Shown here piece after piece: positions 30,475 to 37,642 of a stretch of DNA of 64,000 nt. Position numbers and translations under genes: made by a program. The stretch is from Psychrobacter sp. AH5 (GTDB lineage: Bacteria > Pseudomonadota > Gammaproteobacteria > Pseudomonadales > Moraxellaceae), in the NCBI RefSeq assembly GCF_040371085.1, contig NZ_JAMBMT010000001.1:868001-932000 (forward strand), read 5' to 3'. The notes below the pieces were generated by a model. It worked only from the letters and a program-made list of their open reading frames with translations. It had not been told where the DNA came from and made no database searches. Numbering within the stretch: the first letter of the stretch is position 1; every line of letters begins with the position of its first letter.

Positions 30475-30497
30475 AACATTCATTTAAAATGAATCTT
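30475..30497. promoter_or_regulatory. NsrR box upstream of nnrS
   Basis: The arms AACATTCATTT (30475-30485) and AAATGAATCTT (30487-30497) surround one central base, the 11-1-11 palindrome of the known NsrR site. A consensus TATAAT ends just before it at 30470, so a bound repressor would cover the transcription start of nnrS, which begins at 30558. Confidence 0.87.
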
Positions 30498-30557
30498 TAA
30501 AAGTAGCGTGTTACATCAAGTACTAAATATAAGTAGAACACTATTAAGCAGATAATT

Positions 30558-31793
30558 ATGCAATCGATAAATTTACCTAGCAAACCACCAAGCTCGCCGC
30601 ACCCCATTCTTAATCTAAGTTTTCGCATATTTTTTAGTGCAGCGGCTATATTTGCCGTAGTAACGATGGTGTTGTGGGCCTTTGTTTTTACCGGTCACAC
30701 TGATATTGACGCGCAAACGCTAAATCCGTTTTATTGGCACGGTCATGAGATGATTTATGGTTACGCGCTCGCGGTAGTGGCTGGGTTTTTATTGACCGCA
30801 GTGCAGACTTGGACTGGCGTCAAGATGCCTTACGGCTACAAGCTATTGGGAATCTTTAGTTGCTGGTTAGTAGCGCGTCTAAGTTGGCTAGCCTTTGGTT
30901 TAGGGTGGGATTTTGGTTTAAACTCCCTTTTACTCTATATCGCTGCTGTGTTTGATATGCTGTTCGTTGGGCTAATGGCATGGGTGGTGTTTCGCGCGGT
31001 ACTGCAAGTTAAGCAGTACAAGCAAATGGGCATTTTGGCCAAATTAGCTTTACTGACCTTGGGTAATGGTCTGTGTTATTGGGGCATTTTTACTCATAAT
31101 ATGACTATGACTAAGATAGGTATCTATCTTGGATTTTATTTGATTATTGGGTTGGTATTGACCATAGGACGGCGAGTAGTACCGTTCTTTATTGAGCGCG
31201 GCCTTGCCCATGATGGTATCAATATCAAAGTGCGCAATAGCAAATGGCAAGATATCTTGAGCCTAGCTTTTTTCTTAGCGTTTTTTATAGTCAATCTATT
31301 TTATACTAATAAATATCTGCTGACGATTACCGCTACCGGGGTAGCACTGGTCAATATCGTGCGCTTAGTCGGCTGGTATCATCCAAGTATTTGGCAAAAG
31401 CCGCTACTGTGGTCATTATATATTGCGTTTTTGGGGATGTGTTTAAGCTTTGTACTATACGCTTTGCAGCCTTGGCTAGGGTTTAGTCATAGTTTGGCGC
31501 TGCACGGATTATCTATTGCAGGCGTTGGCATGATGACGCTTGCGATGATGGCGCGAGTATCGCTTGGGCACACCGGACGCAATATTCATCAGCCGCCAAA
31601 GTCAGTGAATGCGATGTTTGCGCTGATGGTAGTGGTGTTTATTAGCCGAGCATTTTTGCCTATTGTCGCAATCGAGCACTATCTATTATGGATTATGATC
31701 GCTCAAGGGGCTTGGATTGCGTGCTTTGTGCTGTTTTGTATCAGCTATCTGCCGATGCTGTCAAAGCCTAGGCCGGATGGCTTGTTTGGTTAA
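30558..31793 (+). CDS. nnrS: NnrS family haem-copper membrane protein
   Basis: NnrS is a polytopic inner-membrane haem/copper protein that protects against nitric oxide, for instance by countering dinitrosyl iron complex formation. The 411 residues have about twelve membrane helices. Conserved histidines appear in FYWHGHEMIYGY (about 53-64), the LHGLS/GLGMMTLAM-type segment and RVSLGHTGR near the C-terminal third. An NsrR box overlaps its promoter and nsrR lies immediately downstream, so regulation by nitric oxide is strongly implied. Confidence 0.93.
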   Translation: MQSINLPSKPPSSPHPILNLSFRIFFSAAAIFAVVTMVLWAFVFTGHTDIDAQTLNPFYWHGHEMIYGYALAVVAGFLLTAVQTWTGVKMPYGYKLLGIFSCWLVARLSWLAFGLGWDFGLNSLLLYIAAVFDMLFVGLMAWVVFRAVLQVKQYKQMGILAKLALLTLGNGLCYWGIFTHNMTMTKIGIYLGFYLIIGLVLTIGRRVVPFFIERGLAHDGINIKVRNSKWQDILSLAFFLAFFIVNLFYTNKYLLTITATGVALVNIVRLVGWYHPSIWQKPLLWSLYIAFLGMCLSFVLYALQPWLGFSHSLALHGLSIAGVGMMTLAMMARVSLGHTGRNIHQPPKSVNAMFALMVVVFISRAFLPIVAIEHYLLWIMIAQGAWIACFVLFCISYLPMLSKPRPDGLFG

Positions 31794-31852
31794 TTCAAGC
31801 AAGTGTTGTCTCAATATAGTCAGCTCAAAGTAAAATTGTTATAAATTTAAAT

Positions 31853-31951
31853 GCGCTACTGGTATAAATTTTACTGGCGTGCTGTTATCACAGAGGCTGC
31901 GCAAAATTCATCCCAGCAGCGCTATACTATTTTTAGAGTGAATTGACTATA
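31853..31951 (+). repeat. structured intergenic repeat, copy 2
   Basis: The inverted repeat spans 31853-31922, with outer arms GCGCTACTGG and CCAGCAGCGC. The tail follows with AGTGAATTGACTATA. The second base pair of the stem is C-G here but T-A in copy 3, so both arms changed together. It ends about 40 bases before nsrR. Confidence 0.85.
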
Positions 31952-31990
31952 GCAGTACTATAAACTAAAAATATCAAGGAGCGCTTGACC

Positions 31991-32503
31991 ATGAAGCTGA
32001 CCAATTATAGTGACTATGCGCTGCGCTCGTTAATCTATTTAGCTATTAAGCCTGAGCCGCAAGCATTAGCTAATATTAGCGACATAGCAGACAGCTATCA
32101 GATATCCAAAAGCCATCTGACCAAGATTATTCATCAGCTCGGACAGCTGGGCTATATAGAAACCATTCGCGGTAAGAATGGCGGTATCCGGCTAGCGCGT
32201 AAACCTGAAGATATTAATTTAGGCATACTCATTAAGCAGATAGAGCCTGATTTTGCATTAGTAGAGTGCTTTGCTGCGAGCGTGCCGACATTAGATCATG
32301 TCGAGCAACAGGGATTGCCCATAAAACTTATTAACCAGACGATTAGCGATTCGCCGGCTAAACCAGGCTGCGTGATAAGCCCGGTTTGCCGACTAAAAGG
32401 GGTGTTTTTTGAGGCGCTTACTGCTTTTGTAAAAGTCCTAGAAGACTATACTTTGGCAGATATTATCAGTAATGAGGCCGAGTTAGCTAGGATTTTATCT
32501 TAG
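31991..32503 (+). CDS. nsrR: NsrR nitric-oxide-sensing Rrf2 repressor with an enlarged Fe-S loop
   Basis: Represses NO-detoxification genes until NO attacks its iron-sulfur cluster. The winged helix runs MKLTNYSDYALRSLIYLA with SKSHLTKIIHQL and RGKNGGIRLA. The cluster cysteines align as C93 (VECF), C127 (PGC) and C133 (PVCRLKG). In E. coli NsrR the first two are separated by four residues; here by thirty-three. The ATG at 31991 has AAGGAG nine bases upstream; an in-frame TTG at 31985 is too close to it. The neighbouring nnrS carries the cognate operator. Confidence 0.92.
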   Translation: MKLTNYSDYALRSLIYLAIKPEPQALANISDIADSYQISKSHLTKIIHQLGQLGYIETIRGKNGGIRLARKPEDINLGILIKQIEPDFALVECFAASVPTLDHVEQQGLPIKLINQTISDSPAKPGCVISPVCRLKGVFFEALTAFVKVLEDYTLADIISNEAELARILS

Positions 32504-32525
32504 TTTATTATTGTGAAATACCACT

Positions 32526-32551
32526 AAAAAAGGCTGCCAAATAAGCAGCCT
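32526..32551 (-). terminator. terminator between convergent nsrR and the first paralogue gene
   Basis: On the minus strand, AGGCTGC and GCAGCCT pair around a seven-base loop, followed by six T. Serves the minus-strand gene ending at 32576. Confidence 0.85.
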
Positions 32552-32575
32552 AATTTATAGAAAATTGATTAGCCA

Positions 32576-33319
32576 TTAAGCTTCTTCAAGATCTTCACGT
32601 TTTCTCTCAATAGTATTTAATAGCGTTTCTTTAAATTGACCTTTTTCAAACTCAATCATGTGGGTATGCGCGGCGCAAAAATGACGGACATCCCAGTCAT
32701 GAGCGAGCTGGGTGGCCCAATCACAATACTGCTTACCAGCGTCAGGCTCATCTTTTAGTGCTTTTTTGGTATCCGGCTGCAAAAGTACTTCAGGCAATAT
32801 GGCATCTAGTATCTTAACGGGCGGGGTCATAAAGGTATCATCGACGTGCAAGCTTTTGCTAGCGGGATGATAAACCAATAGCGAGCCGGCATGCACTGAA
32901 TCGTCAGGCGCTATGTAATAAATACCCTTGGGCAGTGAAAACTCAAGCTCAGGATAACGCTTGGCGACCGCTTCGCTTTCTACCAAATCAGATGACCAAT
33001 CGACATTTGGCGCTTGCTCAGGATGACGGCGACTGCCATAGAAGACTGCTTGCGGAAAATCCTTTGCCATCTGCTCACAGTGTACGGTATGAAAAGGATG
33101 CACGTTCAATACCGCTTCAACATCTTGACCATCATTGGTTAGCTTCATGACCGTCTTGCGCACCTCATCTTTTAGCTCATAGCTGTCCAAAAAGATAAAT
33201 TTACCTGACTCTAACTGCACTAGCGAGCACTGCGCGCCCACGTCTAATATGCCGCCTATCTTAAAAGAGCCGCGGACATTCCAAAACCCTGAACTTAAAT
33301 CGTTAATTGAATCTGCCAT
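32576..33319 (-). CDS. paralogue A of a three-member family, possible metallo-beta-lactamase-fold protein, unknown function
   Basis: A 247-residue soluble protein without signal peptide. A histidine triplet HPFHTVHC (H74, H77, H80), H143 in VHAGSLLVYHP, the D160-D161 pair in LHVDDTF and H218 in FCAAHTH resemble, in order and spacing, the metal ligands of a divergent metallo-beta-lactamase fold. The canonical HxHxDH is absent, so this is inference. It is most alike to the genes at 34639 and 35498. AAGGATAAC precedes the ATG. I cannot assign a substrate. It is divergent from the SRPBCC gene. Confidence 0.72.
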   Translation of the reverse strand: MADSINDLSSGFWNVRGSFKIGGILDVGAQCSLVQLESGKFIFLDSYELKDEVRKTVMKLTNDGQDVEAVLNVHPFHTVHCEQMAKDFPQAVFYGSRRHPEQAPNVDWSSDLVESEAVAKRYPELEFSLPKGIYYIAPDDSVHAGSLLVYHPASKSLHVDDTFMTPPVKILDAILPEVLLQPDTKKALKDEPDAGKQYCDWATQLAHDWDVRHFCAAHTHMIEFEKGQFKETLLNTIERKREDLEEA

Positions 33320-33768
33320 TATAGTTATCCTTATTTACTTTAAATGCGTTATAAATTATTTTGATTTTAGTGTTTAGGCAACTTTGAGCGCCAAATAAGC
33401 GCCAAGATGCTAACTGTATTTGCTATCACTGCAAATTAGGGTAGGGTATAGTCAGATTAATTTGTAGTCAGGCTTTGTTAAGCTTGTTGGCTTATCTTTA
33501 TTTGGCTGATTTCATAGTGATAATGATATTAGCTCTAGTTTTATCTAAAAAACCACTTAGTAAAGTTTATATGGCTAATCCTGACTAAAAAGAATACAGC
33601 TATGTCAGCGTGCTACTGGTATAAATTTTCCTTGCGTGCTGCGTCCCTTCGATGCTGCGCAAAATTCATCCCAGTAGCACTGTGTTTGTTTTATAGTGAA
33701 TCGACTATACTATAAAAGTAAATTTATAATCTAAATCATCATAATTTGAATATTAATGAGAGTATCTA
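33320..33768. other. divergent intergenic region holding repeat copy 3
   Basis: About 449 bases. Besides the repeat at 33610 it contains GATAATGATATTAG near 33518-33531, only half like a Fur site. No small gene is seen. Confidence 0.5.
33610..33717 (+). repeat. structured intergenic repeat, copy 3
   Basis: The inverted repeat spans 33610-33680 with outer arms GTGCTACTGG and CCAGTAGCAC fully complementary. The tail is TATAGTGAATCGACTATA, itself a palindrome around six bases, with -10-like TATACT/TATAAA at its end. It lies about 50 bases before the SRPBCC gene, same orientation as copies 1 and 2. Confidence 0.87.
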
Positions 33769-34212
33769 ATGTTTAAAATCAAAGTAGAGCGCATAGTAAA
33801 AAAACCGATAGATGAGGTGTTTGAAGCCATAAGTGACCATGCCAGTTATGGATCGTTTAAGGCGGTGGGGAAAGCTAAACTGTTGACTGAAGGGGATGAC
33901 GAGCGCAATGGTGCTGGTGCTTTACGCACCATTCAAACCGAACCTGTTAAATTTTGGGAGCGAATTACGGCGTTTGAGCGCCCAACTCACATGCAGTACA
34001 AAATCGAAAAAGCTAGACCCGTAAAAGTGAGACACGACAAAGGCAGTATCGATTTAAAAGATTTGGGCGATGGCAGCACACAAGTGACTTGGATATCTGA
34101 AGGTCGATTAGTGCTGCCATTACCATTGATTGGCCGCTTACTTGATCGCAAAATGCAGAAACAAGGTACAGTAGGGTTTAACAGCATACTCAAAGCCATA
34201 GAAAGCCGCTAA
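33769..34212 (+). CDS. SRPBCC (START/polyketide-cyclase-like) superfamily protein
   Basis: A 147-residue single-domain protein with the helix-grip pattern: IKVERIVKKPIDEVFEAISDHASYGSF at the N-terminus, then alternating beta strands (FWERITAFERP, YKIEKARPVKV, STQVTWISEGRLV) and a long C-terminal helix LLDRKMQKQGTVGFNSILKAI. Such proteins bind hydrophobic ligands; which one is unknown. It is preceded by a structured repeat and flanked by paralogue A and DUF1244. A terminator hairpin overlaps its stop codon. Confidence 0.82.
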   Translation: MFKIKVERIVKKPIDEVFEAISDHASYGSFKAVGKAKLLTEGDDERNGAGALRTIQTEPVKFWERITAFERPTHMQYKIEKARPVKVRHDKGSIDLKDLGDGSTQVTWISEGRLVLPLPLIGRLLDRKMQKQGTVGFNSILKAIESR

Positions 34213-34223
34213 CTTAGCGGCTT
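34203..34223. terminator. hairpin overlapping the SRPBCC stop codon
   Basis: AAGCCGCTA and TAGCGGCTT form a perfect nine-bp stem with a three-base loop, followed on the plus strand by a broken T-rich tract. It lies between convergent genes and includes the TAA of the SRPBCC gene. Confidence 0.7.
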
Positions 34224-34265
34224 CGTTTATTTTTGTTTTTGATTTTAGTCTCATAACTTATGACT

Positions 34266-34577
34266 TTAATCAGCTTTTTTCTTAGCCGCTTCAATCTCGT
34301 TAAAGCGGGCTAACTGCTCAGGGGTTGCTGGTTGCTGATATTTTTCCTTCCACTCAGAGTAGGGCATGCCATAAACCAGCTCGCGCGCCTCTTCGTAATC
34401 GATATCGATACCGCGCTCTTCACCAGCTGCTTTGTACCATTTGGATAAACAGTTGCGGCAAAAGTCAGCAAGGATCATCAGCTCAATGTTTTGAACGTCC
34501 TTACGCTCGTCTAAATGAGCCAAGAGACGACGAAATGCTGCGGCCTCTAATTCGATATTCGGTTCTAGTTTTGCCAT
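34266..34577 (-). CDS. DUF1244 family protein
   Basis: A 103-residue soluble helical protein with the conserved family core: AAFRRLLAHLDERKDVQNIE, LMILADFCRNCLSKWYKAA and LVYGMPYSEWKEKYQ, ending in a short lysine-rich tail. The FCRNCLSKWY segment carries two cysteines. The biological role is not known to me. Sixty bases downstream of paralogue B on the same strand, so it may be cotranscribed with it. Confidence 0.85.
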   Translation of the reverse strand: MAKLEPNIELEAAAFRRLLAHLDERKDVQNIELMILADFCRNCLSKWYKAAGEERGIDIDYEEARELVYGMPYSEWKEKYQQPATPEQLARFNEIEAAKKKAD

Positions 34578-34638
34578 AAGGGTGTGTTCCTAGTCGTAAT
34601 GTGTATTATTAATTAAAGACGTTTAAGCGCTAAGGTGA

Positions 34639-35382
34639 TTAAGCATTCTCAAGCTTAGGACGCGCTTTAGCAACCGCTTTTAATAGTGCCTTTTCAAACT
34701 GTCCTTCTTCAAATCTAACCAAATATGAATGCGCGGCACAAAAGTTACGCACATCCCAATCCTGCGCTATTTGCGTGGCCCAATCACAATAGTCTTTGCC
34801 CGCATTTGGCTCATCTTTAAGCGCTTTTTTGGTAGTAGGGTGCAGCATCACCTCTGGCAATACTTTGCCAAGCAGCTTGGTTGGCGGACTCATAAAGGTA
34901 TCATCGACATGTAAGCTTTGGCTAGCAGGGTGATACGCCAATAACGAGCCGGCATGAATCATCTCATTGGCATGAATATAATAAATACCTTGCGACTTAG
35001 AGAACTCAAGCTCGGGGTAACGCTCAGCAACCGCTTCACTCTCAACGAGATCCTCACTCCAATTTACCTCAGGCACTTGTTTGGCATGACGGCTACTGCC
35101 ATAAAATATCGCTTGCGGAAAGTCTTTAGCCATTTGCGCGCAGTGCACGGTATGAAAAGGATGGACATTAAGTACCGCTTCTACGTCCTGCCCATTATTG
35201 GTCAATGCCATCACTTTATCGCGCACCTCACCTGTGAGCTTATAGCTGTCTAAAAAAATAAATTTACCTGATGCTAATTTGATTAGCGAGCACTGCGTAC
35301 CGATATTAATAATGCCGCCAATACGAAATTCGCCGCGTATATTCCAAAACCCTGATCCCAAATCATGTATTTTCTCTGACAT
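34639..35382 (-). CDS. paralogue B of the three-member family, unknown function
   Basis: A 247-residue protein highly similar to paralogue A over its whole length, with HPFHTVHC, AGSLLAYHP, LHVDDTF and the C-terminal FCAAHSYL retained. The residue after the A-copy D140 differs (NEMIHAGS here against DDSVHAGS), but the putative metal histidine is kept. AGGAGCC precedes the ATG. It is separated from paralogue C by 115 bases and from DUF1244 by 61, all on the minus strand. The function is open, as for paralogue A. Confidence 0.72.
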   Translation of the reverse strand: MSEKIHDLGSGFWNIRGEFRIGGIINIGTQCSLIKLASGKFIFLDSYKLTGEVRDKVMALTNNGQDVEAVLNVHPFHTVHCAQMAKDFPQAIFYGSSRHAKQVPEVNWSEDLVESEAVAERYPELEFSKSQGIYYIHANEMIHAGSLLAYHPASQSLHVDDTFMSPPTKLLGKVLPEVMLHPTTKKALKDEPNAGKDYCDWATQIAQDWDVRNFCAAHSYLVRFEEGQFEKALLKAVAKARPKLENA

Positions 35383-35497
35383 TTATGGCTCCTAATAAAT
35401 CATTATTGATGAATGGTTTTTAACTAGTTATGCAATGCTTGACTGGGTTTAATCTAATACTTTTAAATCTAACCGCTTTAAATATTAAGCTTACAAA

Positions 35498-36244
35498 CTA
35501 GCCTGCTTCTAAAGTGGCACGCGCTTTATTGATAGTGTCGGTCAGTTTTTCTTCAAATTCGCCCTCTTTAAAGACCACTAGTCCTGAATGCGCCCCGCAA
35601 AAATGTCGTACCTTGCGCCAATCATGCGCAAGCTTGGTTGCCCAATCACAGTATGCTTTACCCGCATCTTCCTCATCCTTTAAGGCTTTTAAAGTTGTCG
35701 CATGCAAATTGATACCAGCTTGTACTTTGTCAAACAGCTTGGAGGGTGGAATCTCAAAGGTGTCATCGACATAAAGGCTTTGACTAGCAGCATGATAAAC
35801 CAGCAGAGAGCCTGAGTGTACCGAATCATCAGGAGCTATATAATAAATCCCTTTAGGCACTGAGAATTCAAGCTCAGGATAGCGCTTGGCTACCGCTGCG
35901 CTTTCGACATAATCCTCGCTCCAATCGACCTCTGGCACCTGCTTATGATGGCGAGCACTGCCATAAAAAGTAGCGTGCGGCAAGTCTTTGGCCACGCGGG
36001 CGCAATGCACGGTATGAAAGGGATGCACATTGAGCACCGCTTCGATATCTTGACCGTCGTCGGTTAAAGCCATGACTTGTTCTTTGACATCTCCTGTCAA
36101 GGTATAGCTGTCTAGTAAGATAAATTTGCCAGAGTTTAGCCTAACTAGGGCGGACTGATTACCGATATCGATCATATTATCTCTGACAAAAGAGCCGCGA
36201 ATATTCCAAAAGCTGTTGCCTAAGTCGTGTAGTTGATCTGGCAT
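35498..36244 (-). CDS. paralogue C of the three-member family, unknown function
   Basis: The most divergent member, 248 residues, retaining HPFHTVHC, DDSVHSGSLLVYHA, LYVDDTF and FCGAHSGL. It differs from A and B by an extra residue near WRKVRHFC and by VRDNMIDIGN where A has KIGGILDVGA. Same strand and order as B, so B and C are likely an old tandem duplication. Whether all three are active cannot be judged, because the presumed catalytic histidines are present in all. Confidence 0.7.
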   Translation of the reverse strand: MPDQLHDLGNSFWNIRGSFVRDNMIDIGNQSALVRLNSGKFILLDSYTLTGDVKEQVMALTDDGQDIEAVLNVHPFHTVHCARVAKDLPHATFYGSARHHKQVPEVDWSEDYVESAAVAKRYPELEFSVPKGIYYIAPDDSVHSGSLLVYHAASQSLYVDDTFEIPPSKLFDKVQAGINLHATTLKALKDEEDAGKAYCDWATKLAHDWRKVRHFCGAHSGLVVFKEGEFEEKLTDTINKARATLEAG

Positions 36245-36392
36245 TTATTATAATCCTTTTTTATAGCCCTCAGCCTGTGCACTATAGCGACTAACTACTG
36301 CGCTTATACCCGAAGGGTCGAAAATTATATTGATAGTAAAGTGCGTTTAATCATACTTAAACACAGCAGCTATTGCAGTGTTTTTCACCATT

Positions 36393-36428
36393 ACTATACA
36401 AGGTCTCAAAACTATACAAGGTCTCAAA
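36393..36428. repeat. 18-bp perfect tandem duplication at the polyesterase stop codon
   Basis: ACTATACAAGGTCTCAAA occurs twice head to tail. The stop codon of the minus-strand polyesterase gene (36424-36426) lies inside the second unit. Confidence 0.95.
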
Positions 36429-37422
36429 CGCAGTTAGCATAATCGTAGCTTGAGATACGCCGGCTGTCGCTGTAGTTGTTATTAGCGCATAAAAATTTAT
36501 CAAAGCGTTGATCTTTATTAATATAGCGCTGCATCCAAGCGATAATCGGTTTGCTCAGCAGTCTCTCATTAAAGCGGTAACTGGGACAAAAGTGACTGGC
36601 GTTGTTGACCTCAATCCTCATTTTAGGACCGATCGCTTTTTTATAAAATACCGAGCTGTATTTTTTATTGTTAGCAATACCGTCATACTCGCAAGCGATG
36701 ACCAAAGTGGGCGTACTCACTGCACCATAGTCTTTGTCATGATACGGCGCAAGCGGCACAATAGCGCGAACCTCCTCTCGCTGGGCGGCCAGTTTTAGCG
36801 CGCCGCCGCCGCCCATCGACCAACCAATCGCGCCTAGACGGCTAGCATCTACTACTGCGCCGACGGTTTTATCGGCGATGATAGTATCTAAAGCGGCGCT
36901 CAACTGCTGAGCGCGGTTATCAGGATTATCATAGATAGAGTTGGTGTTGATGGTAATAACCACAAAGCCCCAAGAGGCTAGTCTAGGCCCGAGCCATTTG
37001 ATCGAGGATTCATAAGAGACAAAGCCTGGCACTACCGCAATAGCCGCAAGTAGGCCGCAGTTGCTAGGGTTGGTTGGATGATAAGTCGGATAATAAATAG
37101 TACCGCCGCCAAAACCTTTTGCCGATGAGCGAGGTATGACTTTGTTAGTGATAGAGAAGGGGCCGTTATCGAGAGTTTGCGCCAGATTATCAGCGGTAAT
37201 GACGCTATCCTCTAAGCATTTGGTAGTAGCCGCTAAAGGTTCAACCGCGTTCTTTGATAAGCTCCCATTTAATAGCGCAGTCTTAGTTGAGTAAATAACT
37301 TGCTCTTCTATTATATTAATGTCCGCTATCGCAGAGGCAGAAGCGAGTAAGAAAGTTACGATAACCGTAAAAGAGGCAGTAGTAGTAATAGGTTTTGTTA
37401 AAAAAATAGTATTAATTAGCAT
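36424..37422 (-). CDS. secreted PETase-type (type II cutinase-like) polyesterase
   Basis: An alpha/beta hydrolase of 332 residues with a signal peptide ending SAIA near residue 33. The nucleophile elbow GWSMGGGGAL gives S202; the acid is D247 in CEYDGIA and the base H277 in NASHFC. Trp before the serine matches Ideonella PETase. Cysteines C244-C279 and C312-C331 sit where PETase has its two disulfides, and C69-C122 could form a third. It resembles the Antarctic Moraxella TA144 lipase/PETase (Mors1) closely from memory. It should cleave polyesters or similar esters outside the cell or in the periplasm. Cold activity and natural substrate are inferred. Confidence 0.88.
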   Translation of the reverse strand: MLINTIFLTKPITTTASFTVIVTFLLASASAIADINIIEEQVIYSTKTALLNGSLSKNAVEPLAATTKCLEDSVITADNLAQTLDNGPFSITNKVIPRSSAKGFGGGTIYYPTYHPTNPSNCGLLAAIAVVPGFVSYESSIKWLGPRLASWGFVVITINTNSIYDNPDNRAQQLSAALDTIIADKTVGAVVDASRLGAIGWSMGGGGALKLAAQREEVRAIVPLAPYHDKDYGAVSTPTLVIACEYDGIANNKKYSSVFYKKAIGPKMRIEVNNASHFCPSYRFNERLLSKPIIAWMQRYINKDQRFDKFLCANNNYSDSRRISSYDYANCV

Positions 37423-37642
37423 AGTCAGTCATTTTTCATAGATTAGCAAAAGGATAAAAAGTCTAGAGTTGTAGGCTAAAAGGGAGGATAAAAAAACCAC
37501 AACACATAAATGCTTAGCGTAGTCTGAGACCGTGATACCATAATATCTTTTTGCTAGTATAAACGCCTAGTCAAATTTAAATGACCTTGTCGAACTATGT
37601 CCAACTACGCCTATATACGGCGTCATAATAAATCAGAATGTT

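Noticed and set aside
33515..33535. Fur-box-like GATAATGATATTAG between the first paralogue and SRPBCC genes
   Set aside because: Only the left half fits the Fur consensus, and the neighbours have no iron-related function.
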